Shown: positions 7,456-16,133 of the stretch, one piece after another
Layout of the letters: each line of letters begins with the position of its first letter
Numbering within the stretch: the stretch's first letter is position 1
Assembly: GCA_001890945.1 (NCBI GenBank)
Contig: MLAX01000003.1
Location: forward strand, 248,001 to 312,000
Direction of reading: 5' to 3'
Origin: Alphaproteobacteria bacterium AO1-B
Lineage (GTDB): Bacteria; Pseudomonadota; Alphaproteobacteria; Rhizobiales; Stappiaceae
DNA length: 64,000 bases
Notes under the pieces: generated by a model
What the model saw: the letters and a program-made list of their open reading frames with translations, nothing else
What the model was told of the DNA's origin: nothing
Databases searched by the model: none
Program-made: the position numbers and the translations under genes

Positions 7456-8598
7456 ATGACCGAATTGGCAAAGCTTGCTGATCTTGCAAAGGATTCAAGC
7501 ACAGCAGGCCGCAAAAGCCTTATTGCAACGCTGACCGAGATGTTTCTGGCTGCTGGTGATGCCCGCGGCGAGAACACGGCTTTTTTGTTCGGGGACATCG
7601 CTGTCAAATTGTTGGGCGATCTGGAGGAAGACACCCGGGCAGAGCTCGCCGAACGTGTCGCGAAAGACGATTTTGCACCGCATCAACTCATGCTCGAATT
7701 GGCAAAGGATACCCTTGCTGTCGCCGAACCCGTGCTTACGAACTCGCCTGTTTTGAAGTCTGAGGACTTGGTTGAGATCGCTTCCTCCGCGTCCATGGAC
7801 CATCTTGAAGCGATCGCGGTCAGGGTTCCGATTGAAGAGGCTGTGACTTCTGTCCTTGTCGATCGGGGTGATCCGTCCGTTTTGTCGAAGGTCGCTGCCA
7901 ATGAGGGCGCGGAAATCGCCGACAACTCTTTCATGACGATCGTCGACAAGGTTGGCCGGGATGAGGCGGTGCAAGCCGCATTGATCGGTCGCCCGGATCT
8001 GCCTCTTGAGGTCGGCCAGGTTCTTCTGCCGCTCTTGACCGAAGAGCTTCAAAAACAAGTGCTTGCTTTGGGCAAAGACAATTATCTGGCACAAATGCTG
8101 GCGCAGGCTTCCAAGGAAAAGAAGAAAAACCAGCTGGAAACGATTGAGCGGGCAAAGCTCCAGGTGAATGCGCTTGTCAAGGACATCAAAAGTGGCCGCC
8201 AAATGGTCGATGAGGCTGTCCGAAAGTTTGCAAAGGCAGGGCAGGCGACGGAACTTGCTCTGTTACTGGCTGGATTGAGCGATCTGCCGCCCGCAGCTGT
8301 GTCCCAATTGCTGTTCAGCTCGAACGACAAACCGCTTATCATCCTCTGCAAAGCCAATAATGTCAGGGCCGAGGCCTATAAGGACATCCTGATGATGCGG
8401 GCGCAGCGGCTGAATATTGGTGGAATGGAGCTGAACGAAGCGATCCAGCGCTTTGGACTTATGAGCGTTGAAGGCGCCAAGAGATCGCTGGAAGTCCTGC
8501 GGCAAACATCTCAGGCTGCGGCGGCCAAGCCGGCAGGGACGGCAGGCGAGCCATCGTCACCGCCGCCAAAGAAAGTGCCTTTTGCCGCCCACCGATGA
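7456..8598 (+). CDS. DUF2336 domain-containing protein
   Basis: 380 residues, soluble, mostly alpha-helical and acidic. It reads as repeated helical segments, among them APHQLMLELAKDTLAVAEPVL, then SEDLVEIASSASMDHLEAIA and a VPIEEAVTSVLVDRGDPSVL segment, the pattern of DUF2336 proteins, which are common in Alphaproteobacteria and built of HEAT-like repeats. A lysine-rich stretch (SKEKKKNQLETIERAK) follows around residue 215-235, then a helical C-terminal part and a proline-rich tail (SSPPPKKVPF). GAGAGA lies just before the ATG. The molecular role is unknown. It is monocistronic, with a candidate CtrA site in the upstream region. Confidence 0.8.
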   Translation: MTELAKLADLAKDSSTAGRKSLIATLTEMFLAAGDARGENTAFLFGDIAVKLLGDLEEDTRAELAERVAKDDFAPHQLMLELAKDTLAVAEPVLTNSPVLKSEDLVEIASSASMDHLEAIAVRVPIEEAVTSVLVDRGDPSVLSKVAANEGAEIADNSFMTIVDKVGRDEAVQAALIGRPDLPLEVGQVLLPLLTEELQKQVLALGKDNYLAQMLAQASKEKKKNQLETIERAKLQVNALVKDIKSGRQMVDEAVRKFAKAGQATELALLLAGLSDLPPAAVSQLLFSSNDKPLIILCKANNVRAEAYKDILMMRAQRLNIGGMELNEAIQRFGLMSVEGAKRSLEVLRQTSQAAAAKPAGTAGEPSSPPPKKVPFAAHR

Positions 8599-8684
8599 GA
8601 CGTGATCACGAGCTATGCCGCGACGTTTTGCAGATCGTTGATATGTCGATCAAGAGTCTCTAAAGCCTTAGGGTTGCTGTGAGC

Positions 8685-9311
8685 TCAGCTGCTTGATCTT
8701 TGCAAGGTGGCAGTCATCGCCGCCGCTGAGATCAAAAATCCGCCGCCGACACGGTTGATCAGCCTGAGCAAGGACGGGCTGCGCAGCTTCTGGCCGACGG
8801 CTGCTGCGGCGAAGGCATAAACAGCGGCATTCACGATCCCAAGCACGACGAAGGTGATCCCCAGCAGGAAAAGCTGCGGGACGACGGGGGCCTGCGGTGC
8901 GATGAAGTGCGGCAAAAAGGCCATGAAGAAGACAATTCCCTTCGGGTTCAACGCCGTCACCACGTAAGCATGCCAGAAGATCTTGCCGGCCGGAATGTCG
9001 GCAACGGTATGGGGCCCGAGAGCCGACGGGCGGCTGCGCCACATTTTCAGACCCAGCCAGACAAGATAAGCGGCGCCGACCCATTTGAGCACTGTGAATG
9101 CCGTTGCAGAAGCGGCCAGCAACGCGCCCAGGCCTAGAAGTGAAGCCGCGGCAGCCGTGGCGTCTCCAAGGCCCACACCCATCACGCTAGCCGCCGCGGA
9201 TTTCCGTCCTTGCGTCAACGCGTAGCTGACGACGAGCATGATCGTTGGCCCGGGAATGGCCAAAACGATGAGGGTTGCAGCGACATAAGCGAGATAAAGT
9301 TCAAGGGTCAT
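8685..9311 (-). CDS. LysE/RhtB-family amino-acid exporter
   Basis: 208 residues with about six membrane segments. The N-terminal region LIVLAIPGPTIMLVVSYAL and the following QGRKSAAASVMGVGLGD are the signature of LysE/RhtB translocators, which export amino acids or their derivatives from the cytoplasm using the proton gradient. ALNPKGIVFFMAFLPHF in the middle is also a family hallmark. It is transcribed away from the extensin-like gene across a region of 95 bp. The substrate (lysine, threonine, homoserine lactone and others in the family) cannot be told from sequence. Confidence 0.9.
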   Translation of the reverse strand: MTLELYLAYVAATLIVLAIPGPTIMLVVSYALTQGRKSAAASVMGVGLGDATAAAASLLGLGALLAASATAFTVLKWVGAAYLVWLGLKMWRSRPSALGPHTVADIPAGKIFWHAYVVTALNPKGIVFFMAFLPHFIAPQAPVVPQLFLLGITFVVLGIVNAAVYAFAAAAVGQKLRSPSLLRLINRVGGGFLISAAAMTATLQRSSS

Positions 9312-9406
9312 TCTGGTACCAATCTTCTATCTGGTTCGCGACCATAGACCTCTGGACCGAAATCGACAATGATATCGGTGTGATCGTCGCAGCCGGATCG
9401 GACGAA

Positions 9407-10165
9407 ATGCAGGCTTTGGTTTTATTGTTTTGTTTTTGCCTGCTTGCCGTTGGTGCACCCGCCTTTGGTCAGGAAGCTACTCCTCCAGCTCCATCTTCAA
9501 AGCCGCTCGCGCCGGGCACTCAAGACCGGTTTGTTGAAGGTGTCGACCAGCCGAGGAAAAAGCCGGAAGCAGAAGCAGGTAAGCCTGAAGCCCCATCGGT
9601 CCAGCAGGTGACTGAGCAACTCTGCGAACTCCCAAGGGTAACATTTGTTCAACGCCCGGCGATCGAGACCGACAACGGTTGCGGATTTGAAAATGTTGTC
9701 GCCGTGACGAAAGTCGGTCTGAAAAGCGGAGATGAAATCTCCTTTCCAGGACCTGTCATGATCACATGCGAGTTTGCACAGGTGGTGGCGGATTGGATCC
9801 GGCAAGATGTTCTCCCGGCTGGCCGCAATGAGCTGGGCATGGACGTCACAGGGCTCCTGACAGGACCAGGATATCAGTGCCGGCGCCGCAACAATCTCCC
9901 GGATGGGAAGCTTTCCGAACACGCACTCGGCAAGGCGGTCGACGTATCCGGTTTCCGGTTGGCGAATGGGGAAATCATTTCGGTCATGAAAGACTGGCCG
10001 AAACCGGAGACGGCTCCGGGTAAGTTTCTAAGAGCGGTCCATGCGGCAGCTTGCAAGCGCTTTACAACCGTGCTGGGGCCGGATGCCGATCCCAATCATG
10101 AGGCTCATTTTCATCTGGATACCGGCTGTCACGGCAAGGACTGTACGTACCTCATTTGCCAGTAA
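9407..10165 (+). CDS. Extensin-like (LAS-superfamily) exported protein
   Basis: 252 residues starting with a signal peptide (MQALVLLFCFCLLAVGAPAFGQ), then a Pro/Glu/Lys-rich linker to about residue 70 and a C-terminal extensin-like domain. SEHALGKAVDVSGF and HFHLDTGCHG match the HxxxxxxxD and HxH arrangement of LAS-type zinc peptidases; several cysteines (for example CEFAQV, CRRRN, CKRF, CHGKDC) suggest disulfides outside the cytoplasm. Family members in Rhizobiales are presumed to act on the cell wall, but activity is not established. The frame extends upstream to 9275, overlapping the LysE gene; the start at 9407 is chosen because it puts the signal peptide at the N-terminus. Confidence 0.85.
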   Translation: MQALVLLFCFCLLAVGAPAFGQEATPPAPSSKPLAPGTQDRFVEGVDQPRKKPEAEAGKPEAPSVQQVTEQLCELPRVTFVQRPAIETDNGCGFENVVAVTKVGLKSGDEISFPGPVMITCEFAQVVADWIRQDVLPAGRNELGMDVTGLLTGPGYQCRRRNNLPDGKLSEHALGKAVDVSGFRLANGEIISVMKDWPKPETAPGKFLRAVHAAACKRFTTVLGPDADPNHEAHFHLDTGCHGKDCTYLICQ

Positions 10166-10239
10166 ATTTCGGTCACAGCTTGCAATTTTAGCCATAGCTT
10201 GTTCCTCTCATGGTCATGACGAAACAATCGGAGACGCCT

Positions 10240-11460
10240 ATGGAGCGTTACAAAACTGCTGCTGAAGTTGCCTTGGACTTGCGTCCAGATCACCCAATTT
10301 ACTGCTTTCGACCGTCGGTGCTCCGCGCGGATGCGCAGAACTTCAAAAAGCTGTTCCCCGGGAAAACGGCCTATGCCGTGAAAACCAATGGCGAGCCTTT
10401 TGTCCTGAAGGAGTTGGCGGCGGCGGGGTATGATTTTTTTGATGTGGCGTCTCCAGCAGAGTTTGCCGCCGTGCGTGAAGCAGCGCCGAAGGCGGAAATG
10501 CTCTACATGCACCCGATCAAGGCGCAATCCGACATTCGCCTCGCCCTGGAGCAGTACGGTATCCGGGTGATGTCGCTCGACCATGAAGACGAGGTGGCAA
10601 AGATCCTCCGGATTGTCCGGGCTCTGGACATTGATCCTGCGAAAATCACGCTGTTTGTGCGGATCGCGACCAAGGGCCATGCAGCGTATGAGCTGTCGAA
10701 GAAATTTGGCGCTGCGCCGGGACATGCAGTTGAACTTTTGCAACGGATTCACAGGATTGGCTTCAAGTGCGGTCTCTGTTTCCACGTCGGCAGTCAGATT
10801 GAGGAGCCGGAAACCTATGAGCGGGCACTGGCCTCCGCCGATTGGATCCGCTCCCGCGCTGGCGTTCCGATTGTAGAGCTTGATGTCGGCGGCGGGTTCC
10901 CGGCCGTTTACGGCCATGATCCGAGACGCAAGGTACCTGATCTGCCGTCCCTGGAAGAGTTGATGGAACAAATCCGCTCAGACATTACCGAATGGGCGTT
11001 TGACGATATGCCGCTGGTGGCGGAACCGGGCCGGGTTGTTGTGGCAAGGTCCATATCGCTCATCGTCCGGGTGCTTTTGAAGAAAGGCCGCCGACTCTAC
11101 ATCAATGATGGGATTTGGGCGTCTCTCTCGGACAGCTGGACCGGCAAAATTACCTTGCCAGCCCGTTTTATACCGGATCCGGCGCGGCGCACACGCTCCG
11201 GCAAGGCCGATAACATCGTTCCGTTCAAGGTCTGCGGGGCAACCTGTGACAGCGTTGATATTCTCTCAAGGCCGTTCTGGCTTCCTGAGACGGTCGACAC
11301 CGGAGATTGGATCGAAATCGGCCACATCGGCGCTTATAGCCTATCTTTGAGGACCCGGTTTAACGGCTTCTATCCAGATACGGTGATCGAGGTGGACACT
11401 CCGTTTGATGCAGGTGAAGAACCGGAAGGATTTGCCTCGATTGAGACCATGGCTGACTAG
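10240..11460 (+). CDS. Group IV PLP-dependent decarboxylase (ornithine/diaminobutyrate-type)
   Basis: 406-residue alanine-racemase-fold decarboxylase. AYAVKTNG carries the lysine that binds pyridoxal phosphate; HVGSQ, DVGGGFP and AEPGRVVVA are the conserved loops of the barrel; CGATCDSVD holds the active-site cysteine and aspartate that act across the dimer; GAYSLSLRTRFNGF is the C-terminal tyrosine loop. The lack of a lysine-specific or DAP-specific signature makes ornithine or a related diamino acid the likelier substrate, giving a polyamine such as putrescine. In-frame starts also exist at 10210 and 10216; GGAG six bases before 10240 favours that one. It stands alone; the next gene is convergent. 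Confidence 0.9.
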   Translation: MERYKTAAEVALDLRPDHPIYCFRPSVLRADAQNFKKLFPGKTAYAVKTNGEPFVLKELAAAGYDFFDVASPAEFAAVREAAPKAEMLYMHPIKAQSDIRLALEQYGIRVMSLDHEDEVAKILRIVRALDIDPAKITLFVRIATKGHAAYELSKKFGAAPGHAVELLQRIHRIGFKCGLCFHVGSQIEEPETYERALASADWIRSRAGVPIVELDVGGGFPAVYGHDPRRKVPDLPSLEELMEQIRSDITEWAFDDMPLVAEPGRVVVARSISLIVRVLLKKGRRLYINDGIWASLSDSWTGKITLPARFIPDPARRTRSGKADNIVPFKVCGATCDSVDILSRPFWLPETVDTGDWIEIGHIGAYSLSLRTRFNGFYPDTVIEVDTPFDAGEEPEGFASIETMAD

Positions 11461-11588
11461 AGCACACGCAAAAGGATCCAGACAAAAAGCGGCGGCAGCG
11501 GGTGGCCAGTTCGGCTGGCCTGTCGCTGTCCGCCTCAGGTCGCTGAGGTCTCGAGGGATAGTATTTCCACCCTCCAAGTGTCTGCCAT

Positions 11589-12059
11589 TCACTGGCAGAA
11601 CTTCTGAACGCCGCTGTAGGTGGTGAACGTTCCGGTCGATGGATTGAAAGACCGGTATTTCGACGAACAATAGTCGTACCAAGCTGGGCTCCAGGGCTGA
11701 AATCCGACCGGCCCGCTGACGTGACCCGGATAAGGGGCACGCGGGTAGGGATATGCCGGGCCACGCGGCGGACCTGCATAGGACGGCTTGTTGGTTGCCC
11801 CCAATATGATGGCGCCGGCAGCAAGTCCAATGACACCGGCAGCGATGGCCGCGCCAACGTTATTGTTGTTCTTGTGCTTATGGATATGTTTGTGCTTGTG
11901 ATAATGCCGATTGTGTCCGCGGTGCGGGCGGTGCCCCTCATGCCAGCCGCCACTGTGGCGCCAGCCATCGCGCGGACCTGCTTCTGCGGCAGATACCGCC
12001 GGCAACATTAGGGCGCCGGTGAGTGCAACGGCCAGGATGCGTTTAGCGAAGGTTTGCAT
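11589..12059 (-). CDS. BA14K-like exported protein with a histidine-rich segment
   Basis: 156 residues with a signal peptide (about 1-27, ending AVSAAEAGP). Next comes a strongly basic, histidine-rich stretch (residues 33-62, with 15 or so His and runs such as HYHKHKHIHKHK), an Asn run, a Gly/Ala-rich hydrophobic segment (GAAIAAGVIGLAAGAIILGA), and a C-terminal domain WYDYCSSKYRSFNPSTGTF that matches BA14K proteins of Brucella and relatives, known as immunoreactive lectin-like envelope proteins. The His-rich part could bind metals, which is inference. A small hairpin (TCTGCCA / TGGCAGA at 11581-11599) straddles the stop codon. Confidence 0.85.
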   Translation of the reverse strand: MQTFAKRILAVALTGALMLPAVSAAEAGPRDGWRHSGGWHEGHRPHRGHNRHYHKHKHIHKHKNNNNVGAAIAAGVIGLAAGAIILGATNKPSYAGPPRGPAYPYPRAPYPGHVSGPVGFQPWSPAWYDYCSSKYRSFNPSTGTFTTYSGVQKFCQ

Positions 12060-12205
12060 CGATTTACTCTCCGTTTGGGGCGCGCCATTTGCGCTGCCGT
12101 GATCTGATGATGCAACATTGCCAAAAGCGCGCTGAACCGGTCCTGAGATAGCCGTTCATCTTGTGTTCAGATTTCTCAGGTTGTGTGTCCCAAGCAGGAG
12201 GCCGC

Positions 12206-12988
12206 ATGGCAGAGAGTCAGGAAAATCAATCAAATAACGAAAAGTCGGTGATCCGGGATACAGATGACGGGGCCCGGAAATTGGCCAAAGAATTGATCCG
12301 GACCGCCCGGTTCGGCGCTTTGGCAGCCTTGGAGCCTGAGACCGGATATCCCCTGGCGAGCCGGGTTGCCGTTGCAACAGATCTTGATGGAACGCCCGTG
12401 ATCCTCACCAGCACTTTGTCCGGCCACACAAGTGCGATCCTCGCCAACCCCGCCTGTTCGTTGCTGGTTGGTGAACCGGGGAAGGGCGACCCTCTGGCCC
12501 ACCCGAGGATTTCGCTGTTCTGCAAAGCGCGCCGTGTAGAGCGGGAAACTGATGAACATGCTCGTTTGCGCCGACGCTATCTCTCCCGTCACCCCAAGGC
12601 CGAGCTTTATGTCGACTTCGGAGATTTCTCGTTCTTTGCCCTGGATTTACAGCGGGCAAGCCTCAACGGGGGCTTTGGCAAGGCGTTTGAACTCGGCAAG
12701 GATGATCTTCTGACCGATGTTGCCGACGTGCAGGCCTGGTCTGCGATGGAAAGTGGCGCGGTCGATCACATGAACGAGGACCACCGCGACGCCATTAAAC
12801 TCTATGCCGAAGTTCTCCTGAACGCCGAAGACGCCAATTGGCGGCTGGCCTGCCTCGACCCCGAGGGGCTCGACATCGTGGCGGGTGACCGAATTGTGCG
12901 TTTGTGGTTTCAGGAGCGGCTCGCAGACCCCGCACAACTTCGGGAAGCCCTGGTTGCGCTGGCACTTCAGGCGCGCAATCAGAATTGA
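12206..12988 (+). CDS. HugZ-like heme/flavin split-barrel protein with DUF2470
   Basis: 260 residues. The N-terminal half (from ARKLAKELIRTARFGALAAL) is a pyridoxamine-phosphate-oxidase-like split barrel, and the C-terminal third (AVDHMNEDHRDAIKLYAEVL) is the DUF2470 domain whose histidines bind heme in HugZ/HutZ-type heme oxygenases. The combination is typical of the heme-utilisation family, so a role in heme binding or degradation in the cytoplasm is likely, but no heme-uptake genes are adjacent. AGGAGG six bases upstream fixes the start at 12206 instead of an upstream in-frame ATG at 12161. Divergent from the BA14K gene. Confidence 0.87.
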   Translation: MAESQENQSNNEKSVIRDTDDGARKLAKELIRTARFGALAALEPETGYPLASRVAVATDLDGTPVILTSTLSGHTSAILANPACSLLVGEPGKGDPLAHPRISLFCKARRVERETDEHARLRRRYLSRHPKAELYVDFGDFSFFALDLQRASLNGGFGKAFELGKDDLLTDVADVQAWSAMESGAVDHMNEDHRDAIKLYAEVLLNAEDANWRLACLDPEGLDIVAGDRIVRLWFQERLADPAQLREALVALALQARNQN

Positions 12989-13006
12989 GCAGGGAGCTGG
13001 GCGGTC

Positions 13007-14761
13007 TCAAGCCGCCCGGAGATGTCCAAGAAAATCCTCAAGGCTTGTTTGGACCGTGTTGATCTGAGTTGCGACGAGCTCAACACCGCCCACGACATCT
13101 TTCAGTTTTTCACCCGAAGCCTCAGCCGCGCGGTTCACCTGGGTAATGTTTTCCGAAATCTCCGTGCTGCCATGCGCCACTTCCGAGGCGTTCTTGGCAA
13201 TCTCAGATGTCACCGCGTCCTGTTCTTCAATGGCTGAGGCAATTCCAGCGATCTTGTCGCGGACATCTGTCATGGACCGAACCACATCTTGGATGGAAAC
13301 CGAGCAAGAAGCTGCCCCGGATTGGACACCGGTCAGCTGCGTGCCAATCTGTTCGGTCGCTTGGCCGGTTTGGGTGGCCAGGGCTTTGACTTCCGACGCA
13401 ACGACCGCGAACCCTTTTCCGGCTTCTCCGGCACGGGCCGCTTCGATCGTAGCATTCAAGGCCAGCAGGTTGGTTTGACCGGCAATGTCCGTGATGAGCT
13501 TAAGTACATCATTGATCTCACTTGCTGCAGCCGACAGGGACGAGACGGTTTCTTCCGAGGTTTCAGCTTGTTTTGAGGTCTGGTCCGTTGACGTGTTCGC
13601 TAAGGTCACCTGCCGGGCAATCTCCTGAATTGAAGCGGCAAGTTCTTCGGCGGCTGATGCGACAGACTGGACGCTGGCCGTGGATTGTTCAGCGGCTGCG
13701 GCGACCGTGTGCGAGCGATTGATCGTATCGGAACTCATTTGAGCAAGATCATCCGCGTGCGCCGATAGTTTTTGTAAGGCCGATTGAACCTCCGAGCAGC
13801 TGGTCATCATCACCCGCTCCAGTTCGTCCGCCAAACGCAAGCGTGTTTCCCGCCGTTCCTCAACAGCGCGCTCTTCTTCTTCGCGTGCTTGAGCCTGTAG
13901 CCGTTGCATTTCAATTGTATTTTGCCGGAAGACTTCAAAAGCCTCGGCAACCGCGCCAATCTCGTCCCGCGATCTGACTTTGACTGAAACATCCGTGTCG
14001 CCATTGGCCAGGCTTTTCAGGCCGTTAGAGACCTCCTTCAACGGCACAGCAATACCGAAACGCGCATAAAGGACCGAGCCGGTCACACAGAGACCAAGAG
14101 AGATGATGGCCGTCCAGATGATCTGCTGAAACGCCTGTTTTTCATGGGTTTCTGCAGCCTTGGCCGCTGCCAGGGTAAATTGCTCGATTTCCTGAAGTAG
14201 GGCGATCAGCTCCCGGTCAAGACGTTCCTGTTCTTCCTCCAGGGTGAGGACGATCGCAGCTGCCGCGGCCAAGTCATCTGAATCTATGTAATGCAGGACT
14301 TCGTCAACGTGTGACTTATATTGGGCGTATTCGGCCTCGATCCGTTTGAGTTGATTGAGGGCACTTTCAAACTCTGTCCTTTCAATCTCCGAAGCGGCAT
14401 TGTCCAGGGCATATTTAGCCAGATCCTCAGCCTTCAGGATTTCGTCAGCGACCTGGACCTCAAGTTTCAAGATTGCAGCTTTGACATCGCCAATTGCGTG
14501 TTTCTCTTCGCCAGCTTCCAGGCCGGAAAGCCGCATGAGACGTTCGACGAGGGCAGCTTGTTCCAGCTGATGGTTGGTGACGTGACTGATCGCTGTGGTC
14601 AGCGGAATGTCTTTTTCGGCAATATTTGTGAGTTCCTTGCCGATCATGGCCATTTGATAAACAGATACAGCTGCCACCACAACGAGCCCAAAACAAAGAA
14701 AGGCGACCAGTCCAAGTATTTTCGTTGCAACCGTTGCGGATACCTGACGTGAAAGTGCCAT
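13007..14761 (-). CDS. Methyl-accepting chemotaxis protein
   Basis: 584 residues. Two membrane segments (about 13-37 and 208-228) enclose a four-helix-bundle-like periplasmic sensor rich in Glu/Leu/Ala helices. A HAMP region ([25 protein letters not shown]) follows, then a long signalling coiled coil whose hairpin tip reads [24 protein letters not shown], the near-invariant CheA/CheW contact of chemoreceptors. There is no C-terminal CheR-docking pentapeptide. The ligand is unknown. It is convergent with the HugZ-like gene, with 18 bases between them, and has a long upstream region without genes. Confidence 0.95.
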   Translation of the reverse strand: MALSRQVSATVATKILGLVAFLCFGLVVVAAVSVYQMAMIGKELTNIAEKDIPLTTAISHVTNHQLEQAALVERLMRLSGLEAGEEKHAIGDVKAAILKLEVQVADEILKAEDLAKYALDNAASEIERTEFESALNQLKRIEAEYAQYKSHVDEVLHYIDSDDLAAAAAIVLTLEEEQERLDRELIALLQEIEQFTLAAAKAAETHEKQAFQQIIWTAIISLGLCVTGSVLYARFGIAVPLKEVSNGLKSLANGDTDVSVKVRSRDEIGAVAEAFEVFRQNTIEMQRLQAQAREEEERAVEERRETRLRLADELERVMMTSCSEVQSALQKLSAHADDLAQMSSDTINRSHTVAAAAEQSTASVQSVASAAEELAASIQEIARQVTLANTSTDQTSKQAETSEETVSSLSAAASEINDVLKLITDIAGQTNLLALNATIEAARAGEAGKGFAVVASEVKALATQTGQATEQIGTQLTGVQSGAASCSVSIQDVVRSMTDVRDKIAGIASAIEEQDAVTSEIAKNASEVAHGSTEISENITQVNRAAEASGEKLKDVVGGVELVATQINTVQTSLEDFLGHLRAA

Positions 14762-15154
14762 CGCAGAATCTCCTGCGCCAATTGAAAAGAAGTTCCTTAA
14801 AACGCTACGTAAGTTTCCGTAGATTGATGCTGATCAGTTGAAGAAAGGGTAAATTTTATCGTTCAAAGAAAAAGTTTTACAATTTATGATAGAATTCACG
14901 GTGGCGAAACTACAAAAATTCAATCCTGTGAAAATAAGGTGGACGAGTTGCTGCCGTTGAAGTTTCTATGCAAACACCTGCGCTTCCGGTGGCAACGCCA
15001 AACCCAACGCTCCGCAATCGCGATCGAGTGCTGCGGTAAAGCGCAAGGTAACTCACGCTTGCGCGCCACGTTCTCATGACTTAGGACGTCTTCAACCTTC
15101 ATCTTCGGGACGATTTGTTTTGCCAATACGTTAACCGGTCTTCGATCCTTTTGC

Positions 15155-15172
15155 CGTGTGCGTCCGCACACG
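15155..15172. promoter_or_regulatory. Inverted repeat CGTGTGCG-TC-CGCACACG
   Basis: Perfect 8-bp arms separated by two bases, in a gene-free stretch 176 bases upstream of the DUF1062 gene. The two-base loop is too tight for an RNA hairpin to be favoured, so a dimeric protein site is more likely. No known factor is assigned. Confidence 0.3.
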
Positions 15173-15177
15173 ATCGT

Positions 15178-15195
15178 TTTGACACGTTCGTCAAA
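15178..15195. promoter_or_regulatory. Inverted repeat TTTGAC-N6-GTCAAA
   Basis: Six-base arms separated by ACGTTC, starting six bases after the preceding inverted repeat. May be an operator for a dimeric regulator; unassigned. Confidence 0.25.
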
Positions 15196-15347
15196 CTGGC
15201 GGATCGGGACCGGTGTGGCTTGGCCAAACCGTATCTGATGTTTCGATACGTCACCCTTCCAACTTTACCAGCCAAATGACCGGGCGCGGCTTGCCGCGCG
15301 ATGCCTGACCCCCGTTTGCGAACTTCCGGAAGTGGAAGATCCCAAAC

Positions 15348-15977
15348 ATGTCGTCTCTTATCAGGGTTGAATGGACCCTTGTCTCTAAGGCGCGGTTGAC
15401 CGTCGCACGTCCCTGTGGGCGGTGCGGTCAACTTCGTCCGTTTGCCTCGACAAATAAGTTCCGGCTCAATGCCAATGGAAGTCGTCTGGATGCTTGGCTT
15501 ATTTATGCGTGCCAGTCCTGCGGCCATCGCTGGAACCGCGAGGTGATGAAACGGAAACCCGTCAGCGCCGTACCTTCGGACCTCTTGTCAGCATTGCAGG
15601 CAAACGACCAGATGCTGGCGGAGACATTGGCGGCCAACCTTGGAGGTCACCCAAGCGGCCCAAGCAAACCGTCTGACTTCGAGCTGCAGAGGCGGGTGGT
15701 TCCGAGCAAGGGAAAAGTCGCTGGGACACCAGCTGTTCTGTGCATTCGAAATCCGGGCAGGGTTCCGGTTCGTCTTGACCGGATCTTGTCTGCCGGGTTG
15801 AGCCTGCCGAGGCGCGATATCAAATGCCTTGTCAAAAGTGGTGACCTGACGGTTCCTGGAGGATCTCGGAACACGTTTCGCAAAGCCTTGCCGCCGTATC
15901 TGGAGTTAATGATAAACACCGAGGACCGTCCTTTGATTGATGCCTTGTTCGCAGGATGCAGCAAGGCATCAGGCTAA
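15348..15977 (+). CDS. DUF1062 zinc-ribbon-like protein
   Basis: 209 residues. The N-terminal part has two Cys-x-x-Cys pairs, PCGRCGQLRPF and ACQSCGHRWN, around KFRLNANGSRLDAWLIY, which is the pattern of DUF1062 proteins; the cysteines probably bind zinc. The C-terminal part (RLDRILSAGLSLPRRDIKCLVKSGDL) resembles a small S4-like or nucleic-acid-binding helix pair, which is my inference. The function of the family is unknown. It is monocistronic and convergent with the Tim44-like gene, the two sharing a terminator. Confidence 0.85.
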   Translation: MSSLIRVEWTLVSKARLTVARPCGRCGQLRPFASTNKFRLNANGSRLDAWLIYACQSCGHRWNREVMKRKPVSAVPSDLLSALQANDQMLAETLAANLGGHPSGPSKPSDFELQRRVVPSKGKVAGTPAVLCIRNPGRVPVRLDRILSAGLSLPRRDIKCLVKSGDLTVPGGSRNTFRKALPPYLELMINTEDRPLIDALFAGCSKASG

Positions 15978-16010
15978 GTCTCGGGTTCTGACAGGTGTCT
16001 GCAGGGGTAT

Positions 16011-16044
16011 ATAAAAGAACAAGGCCGCCCGTGGGGGCGGCCTT
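16011..16044 (-). terminator. Terminator shared by convergent genes
   Basis: 10-bp stem AAGGCCGCCC / GGGCGGCCTT with a GTGG loop. Read on the minus strand it is followed by GTTCTTTTATATA, a good U-rich tail for the Tim44-like gene; on the plus strand it follows the DUF1062 gene after 43 bases. Confidence 0.8.
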
Positions 16045-16133
16045 CGACGCTTGCGGTTTACCCGCGCCATACGCCAACCGGGAAACGGCTGGCAGTGTCT
16101 TGCCTCTTAAACGGAGAGCTGGCTGTTTGTGCC

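Larger units (their letters stand above)
14762..15347. other. 586-bp region without a supported gene
   Basis: AT-rich up to about 14940 (probably the promoter region of the chemoreceptor gene), then a more GC-rich part. Short frames here lack ribosome sites and recognisable content. The notable items are two close inverted repeats at 15155-15172 and 15178-15195. Confidence 0.5.

Noticed and set aside
15099..15527. 142-codon minus-strand frame before and across the DUF1062 gene, and the shorter 14920-15171 frame
   Set aside because: Overlaps a well-supported gene on the other strand; basic, low-complexity translation with no ribosome site.
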